Shown piece after piece: positions 12,648-22,978 of a DNA stretch of 64,000 bases (position 1 is its first letter; every line of letters starts with the position of its first letter). The notes under the pieces were generated by a model that searched no databases, had not been told where the DNA came from, and worked only from the letters and a program-made list of their open reading frames with translations. The position numbers and the translations under genes were made by a program. The stretch comes from Spinellus fusiger (taxonomy: Eukaryota > Mucoromycota > Mucoromycetes > Mucorales > Phycomycetaceae), in the NCBI GenBank assembly GCA_025094145.1, contig JALLLS010000051.1:62001-126000 (forward strand), given 5' to 3'.

Positions 12648-12755
12648 AGTGAATGGGAGAAGATCCCAAATGAATTTCTAGAAAATTTAGTCGATAGCAT
12701 GTCAAAGAGGTGCTCCGTTGTGATGAAGAATAAAGGCTTTGCTACAAAGTACTGA
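12648..12755 (+). pseudogene. Tc1-type transposase C-terminal remnant
   Basis: One frame reads EWEKIPNEFLENLVDSMSKR and ends CSVVMKNKGFATKY stop. This is the conserved end of Tc1 family transposases (EW..IP....NLVDSM..R...V....G..TKY). The frame is broken just upstream and no DDE core is visible, so only the last 33 or so codons survive. It is a different family member from the mariner element at 13994. Confidence 0.75.
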
Positions 12756-13993
12756 GCAATATATTTATAATAAAAAATTTAGACAATCATCTAAAAAACA
12801 ACCGTTCCAAATTTTGTGTTGTTCCATGAACCTTTTATTATGAACAGCTTGGACTGATAGATATGTCTTTATTTTTCAAAAAAAAAATAAATAAAAAAAT
12901 AAAGATTGATTTTTTGTCTAGTCACTTATTACTTGGGATTGTACTCTCTTAGTGAATGCTTTTATACAAAACAAACAAATATGAGATCTTTATTACATTT
13001 TAATCTAGAGATATCTAAAGGATATCATGTTATTTAAATTCAAACTTTGATCGACCTTTTGATATCTTGAAGATATATAAAACACCTCAAATTAAATCTT
13101 TATGTTTTATCCAAACTAAAGAATAAAGGGTATGATAAATGACAGATGTTTTATCCGAATTGAAAAGGTAAAGACTGTAGAAATGACAGGAATTTATCCA
13201 AGAATATATTGCTTTTATTTAGTGGAATATACAACTCTTTATATACTAATCATTTGCCATGGTTACATTTATGTGTTTCCTATAGTTAAACCTATGCTCA
13301 TACCCTATCTTACTTATCATTACTGTTCAATTGATTAGTGCAACTTATATTATATATGTCTCTGTATTGACTCTAGATACAACAATTTACTTGTTATTAC
13401 ATTATCTCTATCATTACTGAGGACTTGTATTTCAATACAATAAACCTAATGTGGAACTGGCAGTTTAAAATAAATTTAGCTATAACTTACATATACTTAA
13501 AGTCTTTTTTTTTTATATTTTATTTATTCTACTCAAAAACATATCAAAAAATTAGCTATATTCCTATCATCAACCGTTTATTGTTTAATAAAGTAGAGGC
13601 CAAATTGATATTTGATTTATCATTGTAAGGGACCACTGGAAACAGGTAGGCAGATAGTACTAGGTGTTGTGCGTAATAGACGAGATATAGTGTAGAGTAT
13701 GAGCTGATAACAGATATCAGAATACCGTTTTTATTAAGACAAATTGAATACTATTTATAATGTTTTTTTCTCTATGGTATTATTTAATTTCTTAGTGCTA
13801 AATGTTAATGATAAAATAAATGAATGTGTGATTAATGGCGGGAAGAACCGAGAATTAACTGATAGAGAGATGGGGAGTGATTAAATTTAGAGTGATAGAT
13901 GTAGTCATCACAATCATTTAAAATATAATTAGTATTTTGATATAAATAATGCTTATTATTAATTTGTGAATCTATTGATAACCCATGGCTTCT
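12756..13993. other. AT-rich spacer, no gene seen
   Basis: Low-complexity AT-rich DNA between two transposon remnants. Open frames here (for example 13132-13338 and 13425-13628) have no codon bias or recognisable domain. A/T runs at 12820-12910. Confidence 0.5.
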
Positions 13994-14067
13994 TATACAC
14001 TATTTTCACTTATTGTCGCACTTTTAGAGAAAAATATGTCGTATTAATAAATTAAAGCTTGGCGTAC
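13994..14067 (+). repeat. Left terminal inverted repeat of the mariner element
   Basis: About 72 bases matching the reverse complement of 15547-15621. Differences are mostly single transitions plus a small AT insertion in the right copy. A subterminal repeat of the block GTCG(C/T)ATTAAT..AATTAAA follows at about 14077-14115. Confidence 0.85.
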
Positions 14068-14198
14068 TAATAGGATAAAATACGTCGCATTAATTAATTA
14101 AAATTTGGCATAGTAAAAGATTTAAAACTGGCGTATTCTAAGTACTTGAGGTTTTCTTACATTTTACCTTTCCTAATAATAATAAAAAGAATAACATT

Positions 14199-15458
14199 GT
14201 GCACGAAGACGGCCAAGGAAATATCTATAATGATGAAGGAATAGCCGTTACAGTAGTGGAGATGGAGGTAGACGAGGAGACGTACCTCATTGAGACGGTT
14301 ACAAATTTCGGGATGTACCTTGACCTTAAACCACCTGAGAAGCCAGAAAGAAAAACTGTACAACAATCTGTAGACAGAGATGTCAATACGGAAGAGGATA
14401 ACAGAGCTCCTGGCATCCACAGGCACTACAAAGATTCTGAGAAAGAGCAGTTATTTGTATTGATTTATGAAAGGGGTATGAGGGTCAGAGCTGCTGCACT
14501 GAAGCTTCAAATCAACCCACACACTGTTCAGTGATGGTACTCAAACGATCAGCAGAATCCTCAGACATTCATTGCCAGAAAAGAAGGTAGTGGAAGGCCA
14601 GTTGGTAGGCCATCACTACTTGACGATAGCCACAAAAGATTTTTGGTCGATTTATTGGACGATCAGCCCTCTTTAGTCCTGGATCAAATGATGAAGAGTT
14701 TGAGAAAGTCTTTTATTGATTTAGAGATATTGAAAAAAGCTCTCTACAATTTTGTCACCAAAAATTGTAAGATCAGTCTAAAAAGAGCCCATTTTCATTC
14801 AGTTGATCGTAATAGTCCTGAAAAGATCAAGAATCGAAAGGAGTGGGTACAGAAATGGATGAAGACAGACATGGACTACATGAGCAACTGTGTCTTTATA
14901 GATGAGGCGGCATTCCACATCAACATGAAGCGTACTTTTGCTTGGTCAAAAGTAGGTACTCGTGCAGTAGTAAAAGTACCAAGAACGAGGGCTAAAACAA
15001 CAACCATCCTGGGAGCAACATCTGCTCAGGGCATTGTCAATATAAAAGTAAGACGGCCTCAAATGTTGCCTGTTTCAAAGAAGAGAAGAACTACTGGATC
15101 TAGTGGGCCTTCCCAGAAACAAAGCAAAGGCACTGTTACTGGCCACTATCTTAATTTCTTGAGCGATACAATAGATGTCATGGACAATTTTCCAGATGTT
15201 TTCAAGGATAATTACTTGATTATGGACAACGCCTCTATCCACATGAATGAAGACATTAAAAGCTTCATTGAAGACCATGAGTATAGATGTGTCTATCTTC
15301 CTTCATAATCACCAGAGTTGAATCCCATTGAGCAATTCTGGTCTGTTTGCAAAAGCAAGTTGAAAAAAGAAAGATTCTTGGAAGAAGAAATACTGTCATC
15401 TAGAATCGCCGATGCATCTAACCAAGTTCTTCTCGGTGATCTCAGAGGATTTTTTTAA
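14199..15458 (+). pseudogene. Mariner-family transposase, two in-frame stops
   Basis: Would cut and paste the element. One uninterrupted reading frame from at least 14199 to TAA at 15456-15458, with nonsense codons TGA at 14532-14534 and TAA at 15306-15308 and no frameshift. The N-terminal HTH is seen in KEQLFVLIYERGMRVRAAAL. The DDE core is seen as FIDEAAFHINMKRTFAW (first Asp), YLIMDNASIHMNEDI (second Asp) and SPELNPIEQFW (third acidic residue). The second stop falls right before SPELNPIE, where family members have Tyr. The first looks like Arg CGA changed to TGA. The usual ATG is uncertain; 14199 is a GTG and the first in-frame ATG is at 14262. Dead as it stands. Confidence 0.88.
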
Positions 15459-15546
15459 ATACTGTTGATAGATTTGAGAATTGCTTACAAGAGAAGCCTC
15501 TTTAACAATAAAACATTTATGTCGCATTTGTCGCATCCAACTTATA

Positions 15547-15621
15547 CGCCATCTTTTAATTTATTAATGCGACGTGTTTTTCTTCCAAAAGTGTGATAAT
15601 AATAAGTGAAAATGGTGTATA
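15547..15621 (-). repeat. Right terminal inverted repeat of the mariner element
   Basis: Inverted partner of 13994-14067. TGTCGCATTTGTCGCATC just inside (15521-15538) repeats the subterminal motif. Confidence 0.85.
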
Positions 15622-17178
15622 GATAATTAAAATATGCAAATGAAACGGCATAAATGTAGGATTGAAATAGTAAACAAAGGTATACATGGAATCAACAAAG
15701 ACAAAAATGTAATTGTATACCAGAAATATTTCTATGTTGTAAACTCTGTGGCTGTATCTGTCTTTATCAAAATACTTAAAGACAGCATATTTTCAATAAA
15801 TCAATAAAATAGTATAAAATGACCAATTCAATTGATAAGTTGTCAGAAGGTTTAGTAAGTGGATTGCCCAGAAATTCTCCCTTGTGTGTTTGAGCAGGCT
15901 TCCTAAAAGAACCTTCCAGACAAGAAGAAGTTAAAGAGATACTTGATGTCATTGTCTCCATCTTCAACACCAGCCTTGTGTTCCAAAAAAAAAGGGTATC
16001 ATAATGAGACAAATAATTTTTATTTTTATTTTTAAATATACTTGAATGTTAGTTTAAAGAATTAATTCTCCCCCTGTTAAAATACCACCAATTGGTATAA
16101 AAGTATGTTTAGTAGGAATGGCTTAATAATTGGAATACAATACAATACAATACAATACAATAGTCTTATCTTTAAGTAGCAGTAGTACTAAATAAAGGTC
16201 CATGACTTGGAGCAAGATATGAGAATAATGAGAGACTGATAAAAATATTTAAAATGAACTATGGTTATAGTTTCATTGAGAAACATCTGTCTATGAATAT
16301 ATATATTTGTATTTGAGATTATCCATTGATCTACAAGAAGCACCATGTCAATAACGTATTACTTATCATTGTCATTTAAACCATCTGAATATTCTTATGT
16401 TTTGATTATACTCTTTATACAATTTATGGATCTATATTGATCTTATGTATGATTCTAGTTTTTGTATATCAAGGCATTCTTAATAATAGTTGTAGACATT
16501 ACCCATAGTCTGTATTCTATATCAAATGTAAGTAATAACAAAATAAAGATGCTAGGCAAACATTAGGCCTTGATTAAGTAAACAATTAGTTTAACAATTA
16601 CATAAGTAGGCTTAATCAACAAAGACCCTTAGTAAGAGTGTAATAAATAGAGTAATTTAACCATCCTTCTTGGTGGTCATAATGCCTTGTTCTCCAAGGT
16701 GCTTTTATTTTAAGGGTAACTATAATCCCCTTTTGATTCTCATATTCCAAATAGAAAGATGTCTATTGTCCATATCTTTTTATAGCCTTCCTTTCCTGTT
16801 GATGGTGTAGATCCTCAGCTTACATACATATTCATCTCTTTGCCTTGCAAGCGGTCTCTTATGCATTTTCAACTGTCATCTCTTGTTTTGACTACAAAAA
16901 TTAAAAAAGACATTAGGCCTTTTTATTTTATTTTATTTATTTATTTTTTAATATGCGACAGAGATATAAACACTTTGCCAACATTAAACTTAAACACGGG
17001 TATCACAGAGGAGTATGAAAGTCAGATATACGTCACGTATCACATCAAGAGAGTACGCTGTCCAGATGATAAGTTCCGAAGACCGATGAACGAGTTGTCC
17101 TTATTTCTTTTGCCTTCTTCTTTATCGAACAAACAGAAAAGAACAAGTCAAACTATTTCACAAAGAAATAAAGAATAA
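15622..17178. other. AT-rich spacer and upstream region of the Gid1-like gene
   Basis: No supported gene. Contains an ATACA pentanucleotide repeat at 16136-16161. An open frame at 16840-17178 ends with TAA directly abutting the ATG at 17179, but it has no recognisable content and is treated as 5' untranslated sequence. Confidence 0.5.
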
Positions 17179-19655
17179 ATGTCCTATACAATTCCTGAGA
17201 TATTAGTAGCATTCCACCCACAGTCCTGTTCAGACGAACCACCCCAGCAAAAGAACACTGACCATTCACTGGAGTCAACTGCACTTTCTTCCACAAGCAC
17301 ACATTTTACCTATCCACCCTACCTAAACTTCACACTCTATTCTGAGATATATTCAGAGCAAAACAATTATCAACAGACCAAAAATAACAGCCTCAAGAAT
17401 CTTAATAGCACTTTGGGGCGTTCCTACAGAGACACAGAAGAGAGTGATTTGAATCAGTTGGATTTGCGCCTACCATTAACATGGAGTTCAAAAGACAAAT
17501 CACGTAATCTTGAAATATCTGGAAAAGGCAAAGCTGTCTATTACACTGGTACTTACGAGAAAGAGAACATAATATCAACTATTGACTTTTCATTGGATTA
17601 TTGGAACATCGTTTCTCTTGTCACTACAGGACCAGGCAAAAAAGATTCTCATGCTGGATCTATACGTGCCAGCTTTCCTATTAGTATTCAGTGCGGCATC
17701 TATTACTTTGAAGTCGATATTATCTCAAGGGGGGAAGATGGCTACATTGGCATTGGATTTAGTGGTGCCCACACACAATTGGACCGTTTGCCAGGTAAAT
17801 AGATGCCTACAAATACATAGCCACTAGATATCCTGTTCATATTTCTTCTGTATTTCCAATCCTCTGTGGACAGGCTGGGACAAAGGCTCTTGGGGATATC
17901 ACGGGGATGATGGCAATGCCTTCTCTGGTTCGGGCACCGGTGTCTTTTTTGGTCCTCGCTTCACATCTGGTGATAAAATTGGGTGCGGCATAAATTTTGC
18001 TAGTAACTCAATCTTTTACACAAAAAACGGCACCTTTCTGGGAACCGCTTTTAATGATGTTGATACCTCTCTTCCACTCTATCCATGTGTGGGCCTACGT
18101 ACACAAGGCGAGCATATAGCCACTAACTTTGGTGAGAGCCCTTTTGAATTTGATATCTCACACTATATTCTGGTATGTGCCTCGAAATGACTTTATTGTG
18201 TCTGCCAATACTTAATATCTTTCTATCTCTATCTATCTATCTCTATCTATCTCTATCTATACCTATCTCTATCTATACCTATCTATCTATCTATTTGATC
18301 AGGAACAAAAATCAAAAGGCTGGAAGGAACTCTCCAACCATTCCCTGGAAACACAAAAAGGCACACCAGAGACTACACCTGATGAGACAATACATAAGGC
18401 ACAACAAGAGAAAAGAAAAGAAAAACAATTATTAGACCGACTAATTCTGTCTTATCTTATCAACCGTGGCCATATGAAAACGACAAAAGCCCTGATGAAG
18501 GAGATAGTCTTAAATGAGGAGAATGTGTCTGATATCGATTCTATGGATAATGATAGCAAAAGGATAGCAGAACAGTTTGCACCAAATATCAAAGACATGG
18601 AACAACGCCACAGTAAGTAATATTATACAATTGAATGAAAAGAAACCAATCTGTAAGATTCATTCTCTATGAGCAGCTGTTGTTGCCGCTTTCCTCACAG
18701 GAAACGTAGATCTTGCCATTGATCTAGCCCAACAGATGTTTCAAGGATTATTAATGCCTGAGGATCCCGATTGTATTCTATTTGATCTTAAATGCTATAA
18801 ATTCATTAATATGATGGAGAAATATAGCCAAAATGTAAAAGCAATAAAACATGAAGGTAAGTATAGCGATATAGACTGTGATAGACAAAGAAAAACAATG
18901 AAACAAATGCAGTGCCTATGTTTTCTGATACGATGTCTTCAGGATTAGACAAGGACATGGAACAATTAGAAAGAATAATTTCTCCACTGGCAATTTCTTC
19001 TGAAGATGCCCTGACAAGTGTTGAAAATCAGCATCCTCTAGGTACATTAAGAATACCTGCAAAAAGGACCAACAACGGTTCGACACTTGATCACTGTGTA
19101 AATCATAATAAGATATTGGAAAAAGAAATATCTAGCAATGATACCTCAGACATAACACAAGTTATGATGGAGAATATAATGAGCTATGGAAAGGAGTTGC
19201 AGAATGAATACGGTGGCACCTGTTCTTCTTCTGCCAAAGCAAAGGCGAGAATGGTTGTAAGTTATAGGATGTTAGAAGCGTATCTATGATGCTTATTCTA
19301 TGATTCTACAGGAAATCTTTTCTTTACTTGCCTATTCAGATCCTTTCTCAAGCCCAATGGCTCATCTGATGACTCCAGACAATAGAAGGGGCATTGCTGA
19401 AAAGTTAAACAATGCTATCCTAGGTAATATATCAATATTACATGTTCAATTGGGTAAGAAATAGCTCACTCTCGGTCTCTATATACTTTAGCATACCAAA
19501 AACATCCCACATTATCACCCATTGAGCGTGTTTATCAGCAAGCAATAGTAACCAACAAAGAACTTGCTTATCATGGAAATGGGAAAGCAATACTACTGAA
19601 TGTCAGTGAGCATTGTACATCCACATCGAGTATAGTTAGTGTGTCTGAAGACTAG
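17179..19655 (+). CDS. GID1: RanBP9/Gid1-type SPRY-LisH-CTLH-CRA protein
   Basis: Scaffold subunit of the GID/CTLH ubiquitin ligase, which in yeast (Vid30/Gid1) degrades gluconeogenic enzymes. Seven exons: 17179-17794, 17874-18172, 18303-18612, 18677-18856, 18943-19256, 19312-19423 and 19492-19655, giving 664 residues. The SPRY domain spans exons 1-2 (CGIYYFEVDIISRGEDGYIG, then KGSWGYHGDDGNAF). LisH is in exon 3 (LDRLILSYLINRGHMKTTKA), CTLH in exons 3-4 (VVAAFLTGNVDLAIDLAQQM) and CRA in the last exons (IFSLLAYSDPFSSPMAHLM, then RVYQQAIVTNKELAYHGNG). Domain order matches human RANBP9/10. The ATG is the first in frame and follows an in-frame region without coding signal. The intron before exon 3 carries a long TCTATC repeat. 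Confidence 0.93.
18219..18294. repeat. CTAT-rich repeat in Gid1-like intron 2
   Basis: Tandem TCTATC/TATC units with minor interruptions fill most of the 130-base intron just before the TTTGATCAG acceptor. Confidence 0.85.
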
Positions 19656-20007
19656 TAACCTTTTCACCGATTGAATACTATGGAGATTATGCTTATTATC
19701 TTTGTAATACTCAGCTGGCTCACTTGAAATGAAAACTGCTCAATCATCATATAGCGTACTAATACCAGGATGTGTATAAACAAAAGAGTAGCAGGTGCAA
19801 TAGACTCCTAAATTTATTATAAGCACATGGATGTTAAATGATATACTCCTCCAATACTCTAATTCATTTATGAAATACAAATACATTTGCCAATAAATTA
19901 ACAAATCAGTGGATAAATGGGTCTGTGAATAAGTGAATCATAAACATATCTATATTATTTGTAATTCTATTTGAAGCTTATAATATGGCTAAATACACAT
20001 ATATTGC
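19656..20007. other. Convergent 3' region
   Basis: 352 bases between the stops of the Gid1-like gene (+) and the asparaginase gene (-). AT-rich, holds both 3' ends; nothing else seen. Confidence 0.5.
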
Positions 20008-22634
20008 TTATTGAATGCTCTTGAGTTTTTGTGCTAATAATACCTCCATAGCATCTATAGTACTTTCAGATATCTTACTATACTTTCCTATAGTATCTTT
20101 TTGCTTTAATGTTCGAAGCATCTGAAGCTTATCTATTGCTGAAAAGCCCCAGAAATCTCTTGTCTGTAGATCCAATTCGGAATAACCCAGTAGTATATGT
20201 AAAACTGGAAGTTGGCCTTCACTCACTGCCACATCAATGGCTCTGCGTCCTTCTACAGGCTCTTTCCAATTGATTTTCCAGCCAGATTCTAAAGCAAGTT
20301 TCACCAATTTTAAGTCATTGTCTTTTACTGCATTCAGCCATACTACACCAAAGGCATTCAGTTCGCTTTCTGCCAAGTGAGCGCCTGCTTCTCTCAACAT
20401 GGAAGCTACTTCTACATGCTTCTCTACTAAAGCATAATGAAGTGGTGTGCGTCCACTATGATCACGTACATGAAGAGAAGCACCGTGATGAAGTAGATAC
20501 TCTACGATACGCAAATGTCCACTCTTGGATGCCAAGTGAATTGGGCTTCGTCCTTCATAATCAACACAGTTCCAATTAAAGTCCTCCATCATAATACTGT
20601 ACATGAGTTGCATAGTTTCAATATCATTCTTAAATGCAGCAAAGCACATCATTATAGAGGCAAAAGACTTTTCAGCCATCAACTGCTCTTCTTCTGTTGT
20701 ATTCGTATTCTCCGATATGTCAAGAGAGGGATAGATTGGGTTATTCTGAAGAGACAGTTTCAGAAAGGTAGTGGTAAGTAGTTTGGCATTACTGTTTACA
20801 GGTCTGAATTGTGTTTGTTGTGCGCGAACTGTTAATTCTCCACATAGACTTTTCGTCATCAAGATTCTGATTTTGTTGGGATTGTTTGGATACTTTCCAA
20901 GTAAGTAAGATAGTTTTGTAAGAGCGCACTCAGGGGTCATATCGGCACCCGCCACAACACCAATCTGTGCTAACTGTTTTCCAGTAGCATAGACATCAGA
21001 AACAAGGCCCTTGCGACATTGAGTGCAATTGACAATAACAACTCCTCTATCAGTAGCCTCCTTCAATGCAGCGATAAGCTCTGGTCTTGCAGGGGCATTT
21101 CCAGCACCAAACGTTTCCAATACAACTCCCTCTAAAGGTGAGGCTAAAGAAGCCCGAATGGTGGTAGCGCTAATGCCTGGAAACAGTCGAAGGGTGCCCA
21201 CATTAGGATTAAGTTCTTGGTGAGCTTGGAATTTAGCAATTTGAGTAGGTCGAAGAACGTTTGCCCACTTCACCTCTACAAAGGAGAGACGTGAAAGACA
21301 GAAGAGTAGGGTGAGAATGGATTCTCATTTTTATGCATTTCTCTCTTACCAATGTCAATTCCTACTTCTACCAGGGGGGGTATATTAGGTGAATCAAAAG
21401 CATCAAAATCAACCGCGCTTTTTTTACTGGTTCTGTTTCCTCTGTAGAGCTTTTGGCTAAAGTACAAACATACTTCTGGAATTACAAAATGTCCAGCAAT
21501 CGTAATCGCCCCCAAAAGGTTTTCAACTGCATCGTTTCTCAATTCGGTCAATGGGACTTGAGAACCAGTGACAATTACTGTTTTTCTATAGAACAAGAAT
21601 ACAAGTATGAGATCTCTTATTCGTTTATCGTGTATTATTACCCAAGTGCTTCCAACATAAAACTCAATGCACTTGCTGTATAAGCCATTGTGTCCGTTCC
21701 ATGAAGAACAATAAATGCATCATAGGATTGATAATTGACTTGAATATCTCTGGCAATCCGTACCCAATCTGAGATGAGATGAGATCATTGGCATCTCTTT
21801 ATTACACATTCATTACACTTACCCGACATGGTCATATTACAAGAGTCAAGAAGAGGATCGTATTCAAGAATTGAGTATCTATCCATACCATTGAATTGAA
21901 TTGAACTGAGTATGTGTGGCTTTTTCTTCTTCTTCATGTGGTCTGTGCACTGACATTACCTAGTACGTTTTCCATAGAGACTGAGTGGTGTAATAAGGCT
22001 TGGAAGGTGAACTACTCTTTCTTGGCCTTGTAGTGGGCCCTGGTGAACAATAGTACGCACTGGATTTGTCTTTGTGAAATAGGGTATTGCCTCCTCTTCT
22101 TTCAATGTCATGTCATCTATCCTGTCTATGGGTGGACTACAACTGAAGTCGGTTGAGCCTTGGTTATAGTCTGGATCATGGAACCGTGGTTGGCTTACTA
22201 AACTACGAGTGAAGTAGTTAGGGTGCTATATCCCACAGACATTATTATAGATAGGTTGAATAAGAGAAAATAAAGCATGAATACGCTTGTGTCTAGGTAT
22301 ATACATAGGGCCATACTATGTCTAGTCTACTTACAGGTATGTATCCATGATGAGGTGTGAGTTTCATGCCAATAGTACCGCCCGTATAGATAATCAGTAT
22401 ACGGGATACATCTAGTATAGATTCAACAGGTACAATGGGTGAGTTGTGTATTCCGGGCACATGGAGTAACATCCCTTGTTACTTTTATGTCTTGATTGTT
22501 GTTGTTGTTGTTGTTGTTATACCTGGAGCTAACATTCCATTACGATCAGCAGTCAATTGATAACCCACAGCTGAATTATCATAGACAACCTCCTTTTCTG
22601 TTTCATTGAGAATATCTATATTGGAATGTGTCAT
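20008..22634 (-). CDS. ASPG: Type I L-asparaginase with C-terminal ankyrin repeats
   Basis: Hydrolyses asparagine to aspartate and ammonia, probably in the cytosol (no signal peptide seen). The start ATG is at 22634, in an N-terminal extension MTHSNIDILNETEK. Exon 1 is 22523-22634; the glycine-rich active site TGGTIGMKLTPHHGYIP lies in exon 2 and gives the first catalytic Thr. The second catalytic motif HGTDTMAYT is at about 21680-21735. The rest of the asparaginase fold includes VIVTGSQVPLTELRNDAVEN and GVVIVNCTQCRKG. The C-terminal half carries ankyrin repeats (GRSPIHLASKSGHLRIVEYL, then GRTPLHYALVEKHVEVASML). The same fusion occurs in animal ASPG and in yeast-type enzymes is absent. A lysophospholipase side activity is reported for the animal homologue; none can be read here. 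Divergent from MED12. Confidence 0.93.
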
Positions 22635-22978
22635 TGTTTCCAGAGCAAAATGAGGTATGAAGTTGTTATGGCCTTCTTACTCCGATGACGTAGGACAGTG
22701 TCTGTTTTCTCACGTCACAGTTGTCTTTATGCTCTTGATAGCATTTGTTGCTAATGAATTTCTGTGTTGCTGCTTTCTCCTTTACTATTTGACAGTCCAC
22801 CCGTCTTTATCGGTAGAAATTCCCCGGTGGAGACAGTCGTTTTTACACTTCTTTCTTTCTCCGTTTTACGCTTCTTACAAACATCCACTCTCTTCTACCT
22901 GCAGTTTTCTAGAGTTGTTTGTGCTCGTTTCTATTGCAAAGTGGTGTCTCAACGTCTTTAACAGCCAACAACTTCATC
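22635..22978. promoter_or_regulatory. Shared divergent promoter of asparaginase and MED12
   Basis: 344 bases between the two start codons. The MED12 side is pyrimidine-rich (CTTTCTTTCTCCG and CACTCTCTTCTACC), typical of 5' leaders in this window. A TGACGT core is at 22684 and CACGTCAC at 22709, resembling CRE/ATF half-sites; function is inferred only. Confidence 0.45.

Larger units (their letters stand above)
13994..15621 (+). mobile_element. Tc1/mariner-type DNA transposon, full length but inactive
   Basis: A 1.63-kb element with both ends. The left end (TATACACTATTTTCACTTAT from 13994) matches the inverted right end (15621 backwards) over about 70 bases with few differences: both continue through a CACTTTT block, an AAAAA block, a GTCG(C/T)ATTAATAAATTAAA block and GGCGT. 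TA lies at both borders, the normal target of this superfamily. Between the ends is one transposase frame with two nonsense codons. Inside the left end the block GTCG.ATTAAT...TTGGC is repeated, likely transposase-binding sites. Confidence 0.9.

Noticed and set aside
15776..16012. Minus-strand 78-residue open frame beside the mariner element
   Set aside because: No domain, no splice partners and an ending in AT-rich hydrophobic codons; cannot be told from chance.
16840..17178. 112-codon open frame whose stop abuts the Gid1-like ATG
   Set aside because: Sequence is low complexity with no family resemblance; treated as leader DNA, though an upstream ORF effect is possible.
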